Source of the DNA: Hymenobacter rubidus
GTDB lineage: Bacteria; Bacteroidota; Bacteroidia; Cytophagales; Hymenobacteraceae
Direction of reading: 5' to 3'
Assembly: GCF_016734815.1 (NCBI RefSeq)
Contig: NZ_JAERQF010000003.1
Coordinates: 62,001-126,000, forward strand
Length of the DNA: 64,000 bases
Part shown: in pieces, positions 25,858 through 34,767 of the stretch
How positions within the stretch are numbered: position 1 is the stretch's first letter
How the letters are laid out: the number at the start of each line of letters is the position of its first letter
Notes under the pieces: model-generated
The model's input: the letters and a program-made list of their open reading frames with translations, nothing else
The model's database searches: none
Told to the model about the DNA's origin: nothing
Program-made: the position numbers and the translations under genes

Positions 25858-28800
25858 ATGAAACACTTTTTCACTTCGCGCCTGCTGGCTTGCCTGGTGA
25901 TGCTGGCGCTGCTGTGCCCGGCCCTGGCCGGCTACGCGCAAAACATCACCCAGGCCGATTTTACGGGGGTAGTAGTGCCCCAGTACCTGAGCAGCGGCAA
26001 CAATTCGACCACGACCACCAACCCGGGCCCGCGCCTGGCCTACGTCTTTCGGGGCACCCTGACCAACCTGACGCCCAGCACCCTCTACCGCTATTTTGTG
26101 CTGGCCGCTACTTCCACCGATTTCGGCACCACGGGCGCCGCCGGGGTGGTCCTCTCGCTTACGCCCGGCACCACGCCGGCCACTTCCACCTACGTCACCA
26201 CCTCGACGGGTAGCCTGAGCACGGCGGGCAGCTACGCCACCTTTACCACCGACGCCTCGGGTAACTACACCGGCTGGTTTGGCTTTGTGAACTCGACCAA
26301 CGCGCGCTTCACCACCTCCGGCAATGTGCTTTATCCGATGATTACGCTGGCCACCGACGCTACGCCGGCCACCATCGTGGCCCGGCGCGCTCTCGACCTG
26401 GGGGCTACCGTGCTGGCCTTTGGGACGGGTGCCAACACCGGCACGCTGCTGACCGGCTCCTCGTCGGCCACGCCCAAAAACCTTGTTTTTACCTACGACA
26501 ACACCACCGGCACCGGCCGCCCGGTGAGCGGCGGGCTGGTTGAGGGCGTCGGGGTGGCCACCGGTACCATTGCCACCTACGGCACCACCGACGGTTCTTA
26601 TTCTGTCATTATTCCGGGCACCCTCGGCAACGGCGTGCGCCGGGTGGAGGAGCGCAGCATCGTGACCGGGGCAGTGCTGAACTGCAACAACGACGCCGAT
26701 GGCCTCTGGCCTTCGGGCGCCAACACCGTGAGCCCCACCGGCGGCGCTACTCCCGTGGTGCTCACCGCGACCGACACGCCTCTGAATGCCGGCTGCGCTT
26801 CGGCTACCACGGCCACCATCACGGCCGCGCCGGCTACGCTCACGGCCTTTAGCACCGTGGTGGGCACGGCCTCGGCCACCCAGACCATCACCGTCGGCGG
26901 CTCGTCGCTCACCGCCGGCATCGTGGTGACGGCGCCGGCCGGCTACGAAGTATCGCTGAGCGCCACCAGCGGCTTTGCGGCTTCCCTCACCGTGCCCCAG
27001 ACCGGTGGCACGGCTGCCAGCACCCCCGTGTATGTGCGGCTGACCGGTGCGGCCACGGGCACCTTCGCCGGCAACGTTGCCCTGACCAGCACCGGCGCTG
27101 CGGCCGTGAACGTGGCCGTGACCGGCACCGTGACCACCGCGGCCACGCCCGCACCCACCGTCACCAGCTTCACGCCCACCAGCGGCCCGGTGGGCACCAC
27201 GGTAACCGTCACCGGCACCAACTTCACGGGTGCCACCGGCGCTACGCTTAATGGCCTGGCCGGCACCAACTTCATGGTGATGAGCGCCACTTCGGTGATG
27301 TTTGACGTGCCCACCGGCGCCACCAGCGGCCCCATTGCCGTGACCACGCCCGCCGGTACCGGCACCAGCGCCGGCACCTTCACGGTGACGCTGCCGGTGG
27401 TGGCCCCCACCATTTCGGCCCTCACGCCCAATGCCCAGGTTCTGGGCGGCCCGGCGGTCACGCTGGTTATCACGGGCACAGGCTTTACGCCCACCTCCAC
27501 GGTAAGCTTCAACGGCGTCACCTACCAGCAAACGTCCAGCACCGCCACGTCGCTCACGGTCACCATCCCGGCCAGCGCCGTCGCCACGGCGGGCAGCTAT
27601 CCGGTCACGGTCACCAATACGGCAGGGACGTCGACGGTTCTTACCTTCATTGTGAGCAACCCCAGCACCGCCGGTGCGTTCGAGGACTTCGAAACGGGGA
27701 CAAAAACGACCTATGCGGCTGCTTCGGTGGCCTTGGCCAGCGGCTCGTGGACGTTCTCCGATGCCCTCATCGGTACTTCGTTTGCTGATAAGTTCAACGG
27801 CCTGAAATCGGCCCGCATCCGCGCCGGCTTCATTCGCATGGACTTCGACAAAACCACCGGTGCCGGCACCGTAATCGTGAACGCTGCCTTGTACGGCACC
27901 GACACGGGTGCCACGTTCATCCTCGAAAAATCGACCGACGGCGGCGCTACCTTCACCACCGTTCCCGGCGCTCCGGCTACCCTCACGGCTACGCTCACAC
28001 CCTACACCTTCGCGGTGAACCAGGGCGGCAACGTGCGTTTCCGCATCACGAACACCACCACGGCCACCGTCCGTGTCATTGTTGACGATATTTCCATCAG
28101 CAACTACACCGCCCCGGCCAACCCGGTGCCTACCATTACCAGTATCACGCCGAACTCGGTGGTGGTGGGTAACACCGGCAACGTAACACTAGTAGGAACG
28201 GGCTTCACCAGCGCCTCAACGGTGGTTGTGAACGGTGCGAGCATTCCGGCCACGGTCATTCCGAGCACGTTCGTGTCGGCTACGCAAATCACGGCCACGG
28301 TGCCCGCCGGCGCGCCGGAAGGTGCCTACACCGTGACGGTGGTGAACCCCACGCCCGGCGGCGGCACCTCCAACGGGGTGGCCTTCACCATCGTGCCTCC
28401 GGCTCCTACCATCACCAGCTTCACGCCCACCACGGGCGGCCCCGGTACTGGCGTGACCGTGACCGGTACCAACCTGTTGAACGCTTCGGCGGTGCGCATC
28501 GGCTCGTTCAACGTGCCCAACTATTCGGTGGTATCGGCCACGAGCATCACCTTCGTGGTGCCCGGCGGCACGGGCAGCGTGAGCGGCCGGATTACGGTGG
28601 TAACGCCCGGCGGCACGGCTACGAGCACGGCTTCGTTTAACCTGGTTTCGGCCACGCTGGCCGGCCAGGCCCTGCCCGGCCTGTCGGTGTTTCCGAACCC
28701 GGCGGCTGACCGCATCACCATTAGCCTGCCCACGGCTGGCGCAGCCATGGTTGCCCTGCGCGACCTCGCCGGCCGCGTGGTGCTGGCGCCCGCCGTGCTG

Positions 28801-28908
28801 GGCGCTGATAAGCAATTGGTGCTGCCGGCCACACTGGCCCGCGGCATCTACCTGCTCGAAGTGCGTCAGGGCGATGTAACCGCCGTGCGCCGCATCGAGA
28901 AAAACTAA
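25858..28908 (+). CDS. Large secreted IPT/TIG-repeat protein with type IX secretion domain
   Basis: Protein of 1016 residues, very rich in Thr, Ala, Gly and Val. A signal peptide (LVMLALLCPALAGYAQ) precedes a unique N-terminal domain. A module with PAGYEVSLSATSG (about 310-425) is shared with the pectinesterase at 12630. IPT/TIG repeats start near residues 431, 514, 754 and 847, each recognisable by an ITSxTPxxG-like opening and a VTGTNF/VTGTGF core. A jellyroll-like segment lies between repeats 2 and 3 (about 610-750). The C-terminal domain (LSVFPNPAADRITISL ... ARGIYLLEV) directs type IX export. It is probably a surface adhesin or carbohydrate-binding scaffold; the ligand is unknown. Confidence 0.9.
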   Translation: MKHFFTSRLLACLVMLALLCPALAGYAQNITQADFTGVVVPQYLSSGNNSTTTTNPGPRLAYVFRGTLTNLTPSTLYRYFVLAATSTDFGTTGAAGVVLSLTPGTTPATSTYVTTSTGSLSTAGSYATFTTDASGNYTGWFGFVNSTNARFTTSGNVLYPMITLATDATPATIVARRALDLGATVLAFGTGANTGTLLTGSSSATPKNLVFTYDNTTGTGRPVSGGLVEGVGVATGTIATYGTTDGSYSVIIPGTLGNGVRRVEERSIVTGAVLNCNNDADGLWPSGANTVSPTGGATPVVLTATDTPLNAGCASATTATITAAPATLTAFSTVVGTASATQTITVGGSSLTAGIVVTAPAGYEVSLSATSGFAASLTVPQTGGTAASTPVYVRLTGAATGTFAGNVALTSTGAAAVNVAVTGTVTTAATPAPTVTSFTPTSGPVGTTVTVTGTNFTGATGATLNGLAGTNFMVMSATSVMFDVPTGATSGPIAVTTPAGTGTSAGTFTVTLPVVAPTISALTPNAQVLGGPAVTLVITGTGFTPTSTVSFNGVTYQQTSSTATSLTVTIPASAVATAGSYPVTVTNTAGTSTVLTFIVSNPSTAGAFEDFETGTKTTYAAASVALASGSWTFSDALIGTSFADKFNGLKSARIRAGFIRMDFDKTTGAGTVIVNAALYGTDTGATFILEKSTDGGATFTTVPGAPATLTATLTPYTFAVNQGGNVRFRITNTTTATVRVIVDDISISNYTAPANPVPTITSITPNSVVVGNTGNVTLVGTGFTSASTVVVNGASIPATVIPSTFVSATQITATVPAGAPEGAYTVTVVNPTPGGGTSNGVAFTIVPPAPTITSFTPTTGGPGTGVTVTGTNLLNASAVRIGSFNVPNYSVVSATSITFVVPGGTGSVSGRITVVTPGGTATSTASFNLVSATLAGQALPGLSVFPNPAADRITISLPTAGAAMVALRDLAGRVVLAPAVLGADKQLVLPATLARGIYLLEVRQGDVTAVRRIEKN

Positions 28909-28947
28909 GAACAGCCCGGCCGGGCGTGGCCTGCCAAGCTGTTTTTA

Positions 28948-28996
28948 CCTGAATAAAAAAGGTCTCCGCAGTTGTGGAGACCTTTTTTTATTCAGG
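28948..28996 (+). terminator. Intrinsic terminator after the IPT protein
   Basis: AAAAAAGGTCTCC and GGAGACCTTTTTTT around GCAGTTGT; the stem extends outward through CCTGAAT and ATTCAGG. Confidence 0.92.
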
Positions 28997-29001
28997 CAAA
29001 G

Positions 29002-29146
29002 GCTGTTTAGGAACTGTCTCATTGGCCGGTCCGACGCCCTAGGCGTCCGACCGGTTGTCGCCAGCACGGCTTCCAACAGACCGTCGACCCACAACCGGTC
29101 GGACGCCTCGGGCGTCGGACCGGGCAGAGCCGATTTTCTAAACAGC
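29002..29146. repeat. Nested palindrome: family D element inside possible IS-end arms
   Basis: The inner inverted repeat (29025-29123) has arms GGTCCGACGCCC and GGCGTCCGACCGG with complements. Outer arms GCTGTTTAGGA (29002) and TTCTAAACAGC (29136) enclose it. The outer word recurs at 30897 and, inverted, at 34481. The remaining 125 bp up to 29272 contain no gene. Confidence 0.75.
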
Positions 29147-29272
29147 TTCGCAATGTGGCGTTGTTGTCGGGAACGTTTGCGCAAGTAAAAAGCCACAAAC
29201 GCTTGGTAGCGGCTGGCGTGGCCCCGACTTTTAGCGGACCAATCCACTGGCTGCCGCCGTTCCAATTACGTG

Positions 29273-29629
29273 ATGCCCTCTCCCGAACCTTCTATCCCTT
29301 CCTTCGTGTCCGATGCCGGCGTTGAGTGGGAAACCACCGGCCCCGGCGTGCGCCGCAAAGTGCTGGCCCACGGGCCCGACCTGATGCTTGCCCGCGTCGC
29401 CTTCGAAACCGGCGGCATCGGCGCCCGCCACCAGCACCCGCACGCCCAGCTGAGCTACGTGGAAAGCGGCACGTTTGCCTACACCATTGGCGCCGATACG
29501 CAGACGCTGCGCGTGGGCGACAGCTGCTACGTGCCGCCGCTGGCCTGGCACGGCGTGGTGTGCACCGAAGCCGGCGTGCTGGTGGATGCCTTCACGCCCC
29601 GCCGCGACGATTTCCTGCCCCAGACTTGA
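29273..29629 (+). CDS. Cupin protein, KdgF-like
   Basis: Small cupin of 118 residues. The ATG at 29273 is preferred over the GTG at 29270. Cupin motif 1 reads GARHQHPHAQLSYVESG (metal His, His and Glu), motif 2 GDSCYVPPLAWHGV (His), and the end VLVDAFTPRRDDFL matches KdgF-type cupins. KdgF speeds conversion of unsaturated uronates from pectin or alginate into linear ketouronates. Its placement 67 bp upstream of a pectinesterase supports this role. The family assignment is good; substrate is inferred from context. Confidence 0.8.
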   Translation: MPSPEPSIPSFVSDAGVEWETTGPGVRRKVLAHGPDLMLARVAFETGGIGARHQHPHAQLSYVESGTFAYTIGADTQTLRVGDSCYVPPLAWHGVVCTEAGVLVDAFTPRRDDFLPQT

Positions 29630-29696
29630 CGCTAGGGTAGCGAAGCCGCTTGTTCGCTCAATCACGCCTTTCCCCTTCCTCTCCTGCTTTCTGCTG

Positions 29697-30797
29697 ATGA
29701 AAACCACCGCGCTGCGCCTGCTGGGGCTGCTGATTCTCTTGTTGCTCGGCTTCTGCCTGCTGCCGGCCCGCGCCCAGACGGTGACCGTGGCGCCGGACGG
29801 GTCCGGAAATTACCGCACCATTCAGGAGGCCATCAACAGCCTGCCGGACGCGGCCAGCAAGCCCCGTACGGTGCTCATCAAAAACGGGACCTACCGCGAG
29901 AAGGTCTACATCGACGGCAAGGCGAACCTCGTGCTGAAGGGCCAGAGCGAGGCCGGCGTCGTGCTCACGTATCCGCAGGCCCGCGACATGTGGCTGTGTA
30001 GCCCCGAGGCGAAAGCCGGCGATTGGGGCGTGGCCACCCTCAACCTGCGCCGGAGCCCCGACATCACCCTCGAAAACCTCAGCGTCGTCAACAGCTACGG
30101 TTTCGACGCCACGGGCGAAGTCACGATTGACTGCCCCACGGCGCCCACGGGCAAGAAAACCGTGAGCAAAACCGGCCACCAGATGGCCCTGCGGGCATTG
30201 CCGGGTGCTACCCGCCTGATAGCGCGGCACTGCACCTTCCGGGCGCTGGGCGGCGACACCGTGAGCCCCTGGGACACAGAGGCGGGCGCCTATTATTTCA
30301 AGGATTGCACCATGGAGGGCGGAGTGGATTTCTACTGCCCCCGCGGCTGGGCCTACGCCGAAGACTGCCGCTTTATTTGCCACAGCCGGGAGGCCGCCAT
30401 CTGGCACGACGGCTCGGGCAGCCGCGATTCGAAAACCGTGCTGCGCCACTGCACCTTCAGCGGCGATGACGATTTCAAGCTGGGCCGGTTTCACCGCGAA
30501 GCCCAGTTCTACCTCATTGACTGTAAGTTTGCTAAAAACATGGCTGATGCAGACATCTACCACGCCGCCTCGGGACCGGGGCCCAAGCAATGGGGCCGGC
30601 GCGTGTACTACGCCGGCTGCCACCGCACCGGCGGCGACTACGCCTGGTTCGGCGATAACCTGGCCAGCGCCGAGGGCGCCCCGCAAGCCAAGGACATCAC
30701 CCCGGTCTGGACGTTTGGCGGGCGCTGGAATCCGCTCACCGGAGCCGTTTTACAGCCAGGCGTACCCGCTGCTGCCCCGGCACCTGCGGGCCACTGA
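29697..30797 (+). CDS. Divergent pectinesterase-like protein (CE8), secreted
   Basis: Protein of 366 residues with a signal peptide (LLGLLILLLLGFCLLPARAQ). The beta-helix of CE8 is clear (GSGNYRTIQEAINSLP, NGTYREKVYI). The catalytic blocks differ from the consensus: GQDT is GGDTVSPWD (Asp kept, Gln lost), VDFIFG is GVDFYCPRGW (Asp kept), and LGRPW is LGRFHREA (Arg kept, Trp lost). The oxyanion-hole glutamine is therefore missing. No type IX domain follows. It is probably co-transcribed with the KdgF-like cupin. It may act on a substrate other than methyl-pectin or be inactive. Confidence 0.85.
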   Translation: MKTTALRLLGLLILLLLGFCLLPARAQTVTVAPDGSGNYRTIQEAINSLPDAASKPRTVLIKNGTYREKVYIDGKANLVLKGQSEAGVVLTYPQARDMWLCSPEAKAGDWGVATLNLRRSPDITLENLSVVNSYGFDATGEVTIDCPTAPTGKKTVSKTGHQMALRALPGATRLIARHCTFRALGGDTVSPWDTEAGAYYFKDCTMEGGVDFYCPRGWAYAEDCRFICHSREAAIWHDGSGSRDSKTVLRHCTFSGDDDFKLGRFHREAQFYLIDCKFAKNMADADIYHAASGPGPKQWGRRVYYAGCHRTGGDYAWFGDNLASAEGAPQAKDITPVWTFGGRWNPLTGAVLQPGVPAAAPAPAGH

Positions 30798-30916
30798 GTG
30801 CTCCGACTAACGGAAAGCGCGTAGGTAGCGAGGCCGGCTTTAAAATGCGGGAGCCGGAAATACGGTTAGTGCCTTTGCTGGTGCCGTATTATAGAAGCTG
30901 TTTAGGAGGGGTGTCG

Positions 30917-30976
30917 TTAGCCGGCCCGAAACCGCTCCAGGGCCAACAAGGCGGTGGGGTTGAGTAGGGTGAACAC
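30917..30976 (-). pseudogene. BatA-like N-terminal fragment
   Basis: After a GTG at 30976 the minus strand reads FTLLNPTALLALERF before a stop. This resembles the conserved start of BatA (aerotolerance regulator N-terminal) proteins. Only about 20 codons remain. It immediately follows the DUF58 remnant, as in intact operons. The match is short, so confidence is low. Confidence 0.35.
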
Positions 30977-30982
30977 CCGGCG

Positions 30983-31342
30983 TCAGATGGCGAGGGTGCG
31001 GCGGCGCAAAAACTTCCGCATGGCCGCATCAAGTGGTTGCGAGGCAGCCAGCAGATGGTATCAAACCCCTGGCGATGGGCCGTTTGCGCGGTGTCGCGCA
31101 GCCAATCCTGTAATTGCTGCCGGTAGGTAGCCCGTTGCCCGTCGGCATCAATCTGCAGGGTCTGGCCGGTTTCCGGGTCCCTGAGCGTAACGGCCCCTGG
31201 CAGCTGAATTGCAGCTCATTATGCGCCATCAAATGCAACCACAATACCTCGCCGCTGGTGGCACGCCAGCGGCTAAGCAGCGCGTTGATTTCTGCGCCCT
31301 CTTCATACAAATCACTCACGCAGACGGTTAGCGCACGCTGTT
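30983..31342 (-). pseudogene. DUF58 protein remnant (C-terminal part, frameshifted)
   Basis: [20 protein letters not shown] and HLMAHNELQFSCQG are typical of DUF58 proteins. A frameshift near 31200 is followed by TLRDPETGQTLQID and WLRDTAQTAHRQGFDTICWL; another shift leads to MRKFLRRRTLAI and a stop at 30983. The N-terminal half of the family is missing and the remnant is fused directly to the end of a MoxR remnant. Confidence 0.7.
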
Positions 31343-31833
31343 GCCGGGCGGTGAGCGGTGCCAGTGTCCGAATGTCCTCCAGCGTAGCGGCGAAGCGGCC
31401 GTGCAGCAACGCCTATGCTTTGGCGCAAAGTACCAGCGCCTGTCCGGCTCTCGGACCAGCGCCCCAGCGCCCGTGGTCCTGGATAAATTTCACTTCCCAA
31501 GTAGCCGGCCGCGTGGCGCGCACCAAGCGGTTCACAAAACCCGTTACACCGACTCCGAAACTGCTCTAGTTCCGGGTTGGAGCTGGCTTGCCGCACCAGC
31601 GCCCGCAACGCCCGGACATTGGCCCCGCCCAGCACATCCTGCGCCGTTTGGCCGGCCGCGCCGGTGGTGCCGCGCAGCACCGCCAGTTCCTCCGCGGCCG
31701 TGGGGTAGCCGATGCGAACGTACCGCAAAAACCGGTCGAGCTGCGCCTCGGGCAAGGGGTAAGTGCCTGATTGCTCAATCGGGTTTTGGGTGGCCAGCAG
31801 GAAGTTGGGCTTGGGCAGCGCGTGCGGTTTTAG
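31343..31833 (-). pseudogene. MoxR-family AAA ATPase remnant
   Basis: From about 31830 the minus strand reads [18 protein letters not shown], then [16 protein letters not shown], the sensor-1 region of MoxR. After a frameshift near 31560 come [11 protein letters not shown] and [18 protein letters not shown], and after a further break [19 protein letters not shown], the usual lid domain. The N-terminal Walker A and Walker B region is gone. At least two frame disruptions make it non-functional. Confidence 0.8.
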
Positions 31834-31835
31834 GG

Positions 31836-32260
31836 ATTTTCTTCAGGGCACCTGCGCCAAAGCATTGACGCCTCTGCTCTGCAAAGGAGCGGGCAAACAG
31901 GCCGTCGATGTCGTGGTTACAATCGTCCACAAACACGAAGCCACCGTTGCGCACGTAGTGGATGAAGTGCTGCTGCTCTGTGCTCGAAAACTGCACCAGC
32001 CGGTGCCCCGACAGGTAGCAAAAGCAGGAATTGAACAGTGCCGGGCTGTCCAGCGCCACCACTTTTTCTTTGGGGTCCGACGGGCACTTTGGTGTATTGG
32101 ACCAGCGAGTGCAGCAGGGTGGCGGGCATGCGCTCGGTCACCACGTCCCAGTCGCCGGAGTGGTATTTCAGGCGTACGAATACGAAAGTGAACGGGGCCG
32201 TCAGCACAGCGAGTAGGGTAGAAGCGTAAGAAACGAAGAAAGTAACCCGGACGTTTGGAT
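31836..32260 (-). pseudogene. DUF4159 protein remnant
   Basis: FFVSYASTLLAVLTAPF (signal peptide) leads into FTFVFVRLKYHSGDWDVV and LLHSLVQYTKVPV. After a frameshift near 32070 the translation resumes with ALDSPALFNSCFCYLSGH and YVRNGGFVFVDDCNHD, characteristic of DUF4159, then a second shift and GALKKIPKT. The C-terminal part is missing at the junction with the MoxR remnant. In intact Bacteroidota operons DUF4159, MoxR, DUF58 and BatA-type genes follow each other. Confidence 0.75.
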
Positions 32261-32444
32261 GATGGTCGTACCGAAAATAATTGCGCTGCTTGCGGCGTTG
32301 CGTTAGCGGTGGCAACACCAACGCGCGCCGCCCACGCTTGCAACCTTTTGCCCGGCACCGGCTGTATTTACTGCGGCCGAATCTAAGGCCGAAGCATTCA
32401 ACGTATTATCGTTTATTTTCCTCACGCCGTTGCTGTTATTTGCC

Positions 32445-33077
32445 ATGAAAAAACTGTTGATTATCGGTTTTCTGAGCTTGTTTTTTGCGTCGCTGGCGCA
32501 AGCACAATTTGGCATAAAGGGCGGCCTGAACGTGGCCGAGCTAACGGGCAGTGATGGCCAAAGCGCCACCTACATGCCTTTTTACCACGTCGGGGTTTTC
32601 TATCAGGCCAACATTCTGGGGCCGCTTTCCATCCAGCCCGAAGTGCAGTATTCGCTGCAAGGCGGCAATTTGAAATCGGCCTATACCAACTACGACAGCC
32701 AACTGCACTACCTCACCGTGCCCCTGCTGGCCAAACTTACCGTGGGCCCGGTGTTTGTGGAAGCGGGCCCGCAGTTTGGACTGCTTCTCAGCGCCAATCA
32801 GTCGGGCAAATACCAGATTGGCTTCACTGCCGATGGCATGCCGGCCTACGGCAACGAGTCGCGCCCGGCCACCAGCGAGTTCAAGCGCGGCGACTTTAGC
32901 GTGGTGGGCGGCGTGGGCCTCAAACTGGCCAGCACCTTCTCGCTCGGCGGCCGCTTGGTGGCGGGCTTGAACGACGTCAACGATGCCAAGAACCTGACCG
33001 GTGTCAACGACCCCCGGCTGCAAAACCGGGTTTTCCAGGTGTACGCCGCGTTTCAGTTTGGCGATGGCAAGAAATAG
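32445..33077 (+). CDS. PorT-family outer-membrane beta-barrel protein
   Basis: Protein of 210 residues. Start at 32445 (MKKLLIIGFLSLFFASLAQA), then FGIKGGLNVAEL, LSIQPEVQYSLQGG, YLTVPLLAKLTVGPVFVEAG and GGVGLKLASTFSLGGR, the alternating strands of an eight-stranded OmpW/PorT-like barrel (outer-membrane protein beta-barrel domain). It is intact although surrounded by decayed genes. Its own function is unknown; the true type IX component PorT is only one member of this large fold. Confidence 0.87.
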   Translation: MKKLLIIGFLSLFFASLAQAQFGIKGGLNVAELTGSDGQSATYMPFYHVGVFYQANILGPLSIQPEVQYSLQGGNLKSAYTNYDSQLHYLTVPLLAKLTVGPVFVEAGPQFGLLLSANQSGKYQIGFTADGMPAYGNESRPATSEFKRGDFSVVGGVGLKLASTFSLGGRLVAGLNDVNDAKNLTGVNDPRLQNRVFQVYAAFQFGDGKK

Positions 33078-33088
33078 ATAGCCCCTCG

Positions 33089-33118
33089 GTCATCCCGAGC
33101 GCCACGAAGGACCTTCTT
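33089..33118. repeat. Half copy of a family A variant (GGACCTT subtype)
   Basis: GTCATCCCGAGCGCCACGAA followed by GGACCTTC corresponds to the left arm of the complete element at 34381-34467. No right arm follows; it marks the 3' truncation of the PmbA-like remnant. Confidence 0.65.
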
Positions 33119-33684
33119 CCGTTTGAATCGCTTATTCAGCGTGAGAAGGGTGCCGTCGCGCGTCAGGCCGGTGTAAAGCAGCGTCTGCGGGGCGACTTCA
33201 CGGAGGTACCACGGGCGCGTCACCAGAATGCCTTTGGTGTTGCGCTTGGCCACGAAGCTGGTCCCGCCGTCCAGGAAACCGGCAGCGGTGAGGTTCTTGA
33301 CGGCGCACAGGTTCATGGGCTCGGCCGCTGGGCCCGCGTGGCGGCCGTAGAAGGCGTGGGCAGATACGTCTGCGGACCGAGCAGCGGCACGTATTCCGGG
33401 CTTTCGGACGCGAGCTTGGCAATGTCTTCGGCCTGCTGCACGGAGCGTTTTAGGGTTTTATCGTCGAACCCGTTGCAGGTGGCAATGCCGCTGCGCTTGC
33501 CATACCGCGACTCTACAGTGAGTGGTACGGAATCCTGAGCGCCGACCGTGCTCACGCTGTTGCGGGCGTAGCGGATGTTGCCGGTGGTGCGGCCGCGCAG
33601 GGAGGCCTCGCACTCGTCGGCGGTGCTGTAGGTGAGAACCTTTTTGAGTAAAGCCTGGGCGGCGTTTTTGGAGAGAATGGCCAT
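33119..33684 (-). pseudogene. TldE/PmbA-like metalloprotease remnant
   Basis: From the ATG at 33684 the frame reads MAILSKNAAQALLKKVLTYS, then TTGNIRYARNSVSTVG and GPQTYLPT, the N-terminus of TldD/PmbA-family proteins of Bacteroidota. After a frameshift near 33350 comes KNLTAAGFLDGGTSFVAKRN, a mid-protein block, which jumps directly to the C-terminal block ILVTRPWYLREVAPQTLL and GLTRDGTLL. About half of the protein is deleted and the end is cut by the half repeat. An inactive remnant. Confidence 0.8.
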
Positions 33685-33689
33685 TTTGA

Positions 33690-34320
33690 TTGAGCTGTTA
33701 GCTAATAGCTGCTGGCTATCAGCGGTTAGCCGAGGCCTCCTCAACGCAAGCCAACAGCTAACAGCTAGCCCAACGGAGCCGGGTTGCAGCTTGTCGGCCA
33801 CGATGTTGACGGCTTTTAAGCCATAGGGAAATGTTCTTCGCCTTCCATTCAAGCGTAGGGCACTTTGTTGGATGGGCATTTTCCAGCTTACTTCGCTGTA
33901 GCCTTGCTGGGCGGCCAGCTGCAGGGACTCCTTCAGCACCAGCTTGTTGGCTTCGGCAATGGCGGCGGCTACGCGGGCCACCGTGGCCACACTGGTCGAG
34001 GCAAAGCCCCAGCAGCCGCCCACCAGCGCCCGGATGCCCACGCCGTAGCTCTCGGTGCTCACGTTGTTCTGCACCTGCTTCGCGCGCGCAAACAAGCACT
34101 GGTTCAGGGAGCGGCCGATGCGCACGTCGGCACAGCTGGCCCCAGCGGCTTTGGCGGCGTGCAGGCCGGCATCGGCGAAGCGTTTTTTCTGGGCCGCGTC
34201 GGCGCCTGGTTTCAGCAGGTGCGTAGGGCCGACGGGGTTGCCGCCGAAACTGGGAAGGCTGGGGAGGAAGAGGGCGCCGGCCGCCAGGCCGGAAAGTCCC
34301 ACAAAGCCACGTCGTTTCAA
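33690..34320 (-). pseudogene. TldD-like metalloprotease remnant (N-terminal part)
   Basis: KRRGFVGLSGLAAGALFLPS resembles a twin-arginine-like export signal. AGLHAAKAAGASCADVRIGR, QNNVSTESYGVGIRALVGG and WGFASTSVATVARVA are the TldD N-terminal domain. The match fades after GYSEVSWKMPIQ (near 33880); the metal-binding centre and C-terminus are absent. The only start is a TTG at 34320. It sits upstream of the PmbA-like remnant, as expected of a TldD/TldE pair. Confidence 0.75.
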
Positions 34321-34380
34321 AGCAGCGTGGTTATTTTGATAAAGCAGCTGCTCTAGAAAGTCGGCTTCGGGTGCCCGTCG

Positions 34381-34467
34381 GTCATCCTGAGCGCAGCGAA
34401 GGACCTTCTCACGCCTGCACAATCGCCGTTTAGTTGGGATAAGGTCCTTCGCTGCGCTCAGGATGAC
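34381..34467. repeat. Family A variant palindrome, copy A7 (GGACCTT subtype)
   Basis: Arms GTCATCCTGAGCGCAGCGAA plus GGACCTT and their complement. It differs from the main family in both arms in a compensated way and lies just upstream of the TldD remnant. Confidence 0.85.
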
Positions 34468-34602
34468 ATCGGTCTTCATTTCCTAAACAGCTATGAAATC
34501 AGTTGAGTAAGGATGGGTACAAATCTTAATGAAAAAGACAGTCTGACTGCAACAACGTTGCGTTGTTCATAGCAGGCCCGCACAATTGCTGCGCCGCGGG
34601 AG

Positions 34603-34643
34603 AGAAGAAGCCCCGATGCTTATTAGCATCGGGGCTTCTTCAT
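34603..34643. terminator. Hairpin, probable terminator
   Basis: GAAGAAGCCCCGATGC and its complement around TTATTA, in an otherwise empty 288-bp gap (34480-34767). No gene ends close upstream on the plus strand, so it may terminate the PAP2 gene on the minus strand. Confidence 0.6.
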
Positions 34644-34767
34644 GAGACGACAGCGACTGGCCAGCGAGACACTCCCTTAATAGCTTCGTTGATTATTGCG
34701 GCACGCAGGTTGCCTCGGCTGCGCCCGGCAAGGCGGGCGGCTTGTGGGGTTGCTTGGCCAAACCGCC

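Noticed and set aside
25735-27531. 598-residue minus-strand frame rich in Gly, Arg and His
   Set aside because: Antisense shadow of the Thr/Ala-rich IPT protein; no domain or start context.
33313-34479. Single 388-residue fusion protein of two TldD-like domains
   Set aside because: It joins fragments of two different genes (TldD N-terminus and PmbA N-terminus) through non-homologous sequence, and starts inside a palindrome.
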